Assembly: GCA_021201865.1 (NCBI GenBank)
Contig: JAJQEE010000066.1
Location: 1 to 33,418 of the forward strand
Direction of reading: 5' to 3'
Source of the DNA: Tannerellaceae bacterium
Lineage (GTDB): Bacteria; Bacteroidota; Bacteroidia; Bacteroidales; Tannerellaceae
DNA length: 33,418 nucleotides
Made by a program: the position numbers and the translations under genes
In this document: positions 27,026-33,418 of the stretch, one piece after another
Layout: every line of letters begins with the position of its first letter
How positions within the stretch are numbered: position 1 is the first letter of the stretch
The notes under the pieces: model-generated
The model's input: only the letters and a program-made list of their open reading frames with translations
The model's database searches: none
Told to the model about the DNA's origin: nothing

Positions 27026-27742
27026 TTACATCCGATAATATAAAAAGGAGGGGAGTCGCTTTAAGAAGAAGGCGACCACTGCCCAGCGGCGGGAGACATA
27101 GGCTACTTTCCGCTCTTTCCGGATGGCGTGGCAGATCTGACGGACTGCTTTTTCTACCGGGGCTACCCAGAACAGACCCTCTCCTTTGGCCATGGCGGTG
27201 TCTACAAAGCCGGGACGGATATCGGTGATCCGGATGGGAAGGCCGGACCGGAAGGCTTTCTTTTGTAATCCCTCCGTGTAGTTGACCTGGAAAGCTTTGG
27301 TCGCATTGTAGGCAGGTGCTTCCCCCTCTCCCCGTAATCCGGCCATGGAGGTGATCACGGTCAGATGTCCTCTACCCTGTGCTTCAAACAGGCGATAGCT
27401 CCAGTCTGCGACGAACGTAAAACCAATCACATTGGTTTGTAGGGTAGGTTCTTCGAGGGCATATTCTAATGAGGGGTTCAACTCCCCGGTTCCGGCACTG
27501 ATCACGATCAGGTCTATGGTCCCCATTTCTTCTTTCCATTCGTTCAGGAGGGGAGCCATTCTTTTCAGATCGGTAATGTCTCCCACTTTGGGGGAATAGG
27601 CTTCCGGCTTTTGAGCGGTTACTTCCTGCAGGAGTTCTTCCCGGCGTCCCAGGATGCCGACCCGGTTGCCGGCTGCCACAAAATGTTCTGCCAGTCCTCT
27701 TCCTATGCCGGAGGTGGCCCCTATAATCAGTATATGTTTCAT
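27026..27742 (-). CDS. SDR-family NAD(P)-dependent oxidoreductase
   Basis: A 238-residue classical short-chain dehydrogenase. The Rossmann cofactor motif is G8-A-T-S-G12-I-G14 after KHILII; R33/R34 at the end of strand two favour NADPH. N104, S132, Y145 and K149 (YNATK) form the catalytic set, and IRPGFVDTAM is the usual post-active-site loop. The C-terminus ends in a basic, aromatic stretch (FFLKRLPSFLYYRM) that may touch the membrane. It lies 69 bases after the Crp/Fnr gene on the same strand, so the two probably form an operon. The substrate cannot be told from sequence. Confidence 0.92.
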   Translation of the reverse strand: MKHILIIGATSGIGRGLAEHFVAAGNRVGILGRREELLQEVTAQKPEAYSPKVGDITDLKRMAPLLNEWKEEMGTIDLIVISAGTGELNPSLEYALEEPTLQTNVIGFTFVADWSYRLFEAQGRGHLTVITSMAGLRGEGEAPAYNATKAFQVNYTEGLQKKAFRSGLPIRITDIRPGFVDTAMAKGEGLFWVAPVEKAVRQICHAIRKERKVAYVSRRWAVVAFFLKRLPSFLYYRM

Positions 27743-27811
27743 TTGTTATTGATTTTATTCCCGCAAAGAAAGGGATTGGGAAGAAGATAGGTCTTGATTG
27801 AAATCAAGAAA

Positions 27812-28381
27812 TCAGGAAGTCACTACTTTTTTACGGATACGGCTCAAGGTTTCCGGGGTGATCCGGAGATAAGAGGATAGCTCTTTTAAGGAGATCAGAT
27901 TGAATAGTTGCGGGCACCGGTGCAGGATCTCCAGATATTGCTCTTCGGGCGAACGGCTATAGACAGCAATCAACCGTTCATAGACCTCGGCTAACAGCAG
28001 TTCTGCGATCCGCCTGCCGAGATACTGGTTGCCGGGAGTGGCATTAAAAAATTGCTCTGTCTGTTCATAGGTCAGGATATAGACCGTGGAATCACAGAGT
28101 GCCTGTATGTCCACATGGGAAAACGCCTGTTCCCGGAAAGCAGCATAGTCACCGGCAAATTCCTTCTCAAAAGCATATCCTACGATCCGCTCCTTGCCTT
28201 CGGGATGGATACAACTATACCGGAAAGCCCCCTGTTCCACATATCCAACGTAGCGGCTCCTTTCATTCAGGCGCACAAAATAGTCCCCTTTGCTGTACTC
28301 TTTCCGGATCCCCTGCTCTTTCATCCAGTCAATCAACGAGGTATAATCCAGCCGGGAAATATATTTATTAAAGTCTTCCAC
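27812..28381 (-). CDS. Crp/Fnr-family transcriptional regulator
   Basis: A 189-residue regulator with a cyclic-nucleotide-binding-like beta barrel (about residues 20-110, with YSKGDYFVRLNERSRYVGYV and PEGKERIVGYAFEKEFAGDY) and a C-terminal winged helix (about 150-189, with FNLISLKELSSYLRITPETLSRIRKK). The cAMP-binding and iron-sulfur residues of Crp and Fnr are not evident, as is usual in Bacteroidetes members. The start is a GTG at 28381: the frame has a stop six codons upstream and no ATG. A -7 box 36 bases upstream supports it. Likely controls itself and the SDR gene behind it. Confidence 0.9.
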   Translation of the reverse strand: MEDFNKYISRLDYTSLIDWMKEQGIRKEYSKGDYFVRLNERSRYVGYVEQGAFRYSCIHPEGKERIVGYAFEKEFAGDYAAFREQAFSHVDIQALCDSTVYILTYEQTEQFFNATPGNQYLGRRIAELLLAEVYERLIAVYSRSPEEQYLEILHRCPQLFNLISLKELSSYLRITPETLSRIRKKVVTS

Positions 28382-28417
28382 CCTGATCGTAATGATTCAA
28401 AATCTACTATTATAGCA

Positions 28418-28425
28418 CAAAGATA
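28418..28425 (-). promoter_or_regulatory. -7 box of the Crp/Fnr gene
   Basis: TATCTTTG on the minus strand matches TAnnTTTG and places the start point about 30 bases before the GTG at 28381. No -33 TTTG is seen. Confidence 0.5.
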
Positions 28426-28487
28426 ACAGGATTTTAGAATAAGAATTACTTAGTATCCATTTATACACCGCCGTTTTTTATCCATAC

Positions 28488-28725
28488 CTCTTACAGGCCG
28501 TAGGCCTACTATACCTTAGGCCCCGGCACCACCGGGGTTCGGTTCGGTTGATAATCAAAAAATTGCGCACCGTAGGTGCAGTATAGTCAGAATCATCCCC
28601 GTTATTTTATCTGTCATTTGGCATTCGACTACTATGTTGCGCCTACAGCGCGTAATGGGTTGGTTATCAAATATACCCCGGTGGTGCCGGGGCCTAAGGT
28701 ATAGTAGGCCTACGGCCTGTAAGAG
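28488..28725. repeat. Palindromic repeat family C, full copy with perfect 51-bp arms
   Basis: Arms 28488-28538 and 28675-28725 are exact inverted copies. The 136-base centre holds further weaker inverted pairs (GCGCACCGTAGGTGCAG against TTGCGCCTACAGCGC, and two TTATCAA/TTGATAA words), so the whole unit is one long interrupted palindrome. Other copies: 26824-26877 and 33337-33418. No real gene is present; a 105-codon frame on the minus strand here is repeat-derived. From 28726 to 29118 nothing else is recognised. Confidence 0.8.
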
Positions 28726-29118
28726 AGAGATATAAACAGGACCGGTGTTACCGGGGGCTGAGATATAATGAAAATACGGTCCGCAAAAAACTTCCGGATA
28801 GGGCTGGATATGTCCTCCGTCCAGCGCTCCCGGTTGTGCCCTTTTAGAATAATGAAGGATCCTTCCGGGCATCCGGGAACCGGAACGTCATACCAGTAGA
28901 GGAAATGTTAAATAAGGCTTACGGTATTTATAGATTCACTTACGTTCTTTGGCGGGTATTAACATTTGAAAGTGTTAAATTTAACGACTTGTGAATTTAT
29001 AATAACAGAATAAAGTGAATAGAAAGGTTTTTTACTTGAAAAGTGTGTGCAGAATGCAAAAAAGACAAAATGGGCTTTGGATATGGTTTTCACAGGGTTT
29101 TGGGAAAGAATTGTTTTC

Positions 29119-29126
29119 TATATTTG
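29119..29126 (+). promoter_or_regulatory. Promoter of a short transcript
   Basis: TATATTTG fits TAnnTTTG, and a TTTG lies 16 bases upstream (29099-29102), slightly close but compatible. It points at a terminator 90 bases away with no gene between. Confidence 0.5.
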
Positions 29127-29132
29127 TAACAT

Positions 29133-29251
29133 CATAGACACGTAATTTTGTACACTTATAGTAATTAGTTAGTCGAGAGGTAATTTTTTAATGGAACTTT
29201 GTGTATTTAGTTTTTAGCGGTGCCTGACGGGATATCAGGCACCGTTTTTTT
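29133..29251 (+). ncRNA. Candidate small RNA of about 120 nt
   Basis: A promoter (-7 at 29119-29126) and a strong terminator (29218-29251) bracket about 120 bases on the plus strand with no gene before, within or after. The only frame is an eight-codon one, ATG at 29191 to TAG just before the terminator stem. This fits a stand-alone small RNA, or a very short peptide with its own transcript. The 3' end is the terminator hairpin with a seven-T tail. No known RNA family was recognised. Confidence 0.45.
29218..29251 (+). terminator. Strong intrinsic terminator with no gene upstream
   Basis: A perfect 10-bp GC-rich stem (CGGTGCCTGA 29218-29227, complement 29235-29244), 7-base loop and seven T immediately after. 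Textbook plus-strand terminator; the nearest plus-strand gene ends 2.7 kb upstream. Confidence 0.85.
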
Positions 29252-29355
29252 ATGTCGGAGATGTCTCAAAAGTAAAATAAGAAAATTAAAAAGTTACGAT
29301 TTATAAGTAATTATTCCGATAGAGGTTACATGTGAATCGCAGATCGGCCTTAGCC

Positions 29356-29438
29356 AATAACCCCGGGTTGGCACCCAAGGATGTTCGGAAGATTTCAGAA
29401 GATTTTTCGAACATGACTGGGTTTCACCCGCGGTTATT
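29356..29438. repeat. Cloverleaf-like set of nested inverted repeats
   Basis: An outer stem AATAACC/GGTTATT (29356-29362, 29432-29438) encloses three arms: GGGT-4-ACCC, ATGTTCG-20-CGAACAT (29381-29387, 29408-29414) and GGGT-3-ACCC. The AATAACC-GGG words echo the inner hairpins of family A. It is in the 258-base gap before the 3' end of the GH2 gene, which otherwise holds nothing recognised. Confidence 0.5.
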
Positions 29439-29509
29439 TATATTTAAGCCTTTTGGGCTTACAATCTGTAACTTTGTCAAAGAGCATATAGACTTTTCAG
29501 ACACCTCCC

Positions 29510-33289
<3,780 letters not shown>

Positions 33290-33336
33290 CTAAGAACAAG
33301 TTCTTACTTCCCTTTCCGGGCTCCTCTCTCTACCGA

Positions 33337-33418
33337 CCTCTTTTACAGGCTGTAGGCCTATCCTATCTTAGGTCCCGGCAACGCTGGGGTTTAGATATAT
33401 CGCACCGTAGGAGCAGCA
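33337..33418. repeat. Palindromic repeat family C, cut by the window end
   Basis: From 33337 the order of words (TTTTACAGGCTGTAGGCCTA, TATCTTAGGTCCCGGCA, CGCTGGGGTT, CGCACCGTAGGAGCAG) follows the left arm and inner arm of the full copy at 28488-28580, with scattered changes. It lies upstream of the GH2 gene, about 95 bases from its start. Confidence 0.65.

Noticed and set aside
28555-28872. A 105-codon minus-strand frame
   Set aside because: It is made largely of the family C palindrome and shows no recognisable protein features.

Overview
This window comes from a member of the Bacteroidales, probably Bacteroides or Parabacteroides-like. The evidence is paired SusC/SusD genes, Bacteroidetes-type ECF sigma/FecR pairs, -7 boxes of the form TAnnTTTG, and lipoprotein signal peptides starting MKK. 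No rRNA, tRNA, CRISPR array or transposase gene was seen.

Layout. (1) 1-2751: a promoter firing out of the left edge, an AraC-type regulator (minus strand), and a divergent two-domain DUF1080 lipoprotein (plus strand). (2) 2836-11727, minus strand: polysaccharide utilization locus 1, in transcriptional order ECF sigma, FecR, SusC, SusD, Ser-type sulfatase, small periplasmic DUF4890-like protein. (3) 12054-22004, minus strand: locus 2 with the same design, FecR, SusC, SusD and two Ser-type sulfatases, but with no sigma gene next to its FecR. (4) 22005-29509: a repeat-rich accessory stretch holding a glucosaminidase remnant, a lipoprotein, a 912-bp element with 136-bp inverted ends, a second ECF sigma on the plus strand, a Crp/Fnr regulator with an SDR oxidoreductase, and a likely small RNA. 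(5) 29510-33241: a large GH2 enzyme with a LamG domain inserted in its catalytic region.

How it works together. Both SusC proteins carry an N-terminal STN domain, which in this family signals to a FecR anti-sigma factor that controls a partner ECF sigma. Three Ser-type sulfatases and a GH2 enzyme suggest sulfated, galactose-containing host-type glycans, but the substrate is inferred.

Most striking: five genes are broken or out of frame at one position each. Four are single-base homopolymer changes: A6 at the DUF1080 start, A7 at the SusC1 start, G7 inside SusD2 and G8 near the FecR2 start. The fifth is an in-frame TAA in FecR1. Either the assembly has homopolymer errors or these glycan-import loci are switched by slippage. 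Second, the orphan ECF sigma and FecR2 are separated by a segment flanked by related palindromic repeats; inverting that segment would restore the usual sigma-FecR-SusC-SusD order. At least four intergenic palindromic repeat families are present.
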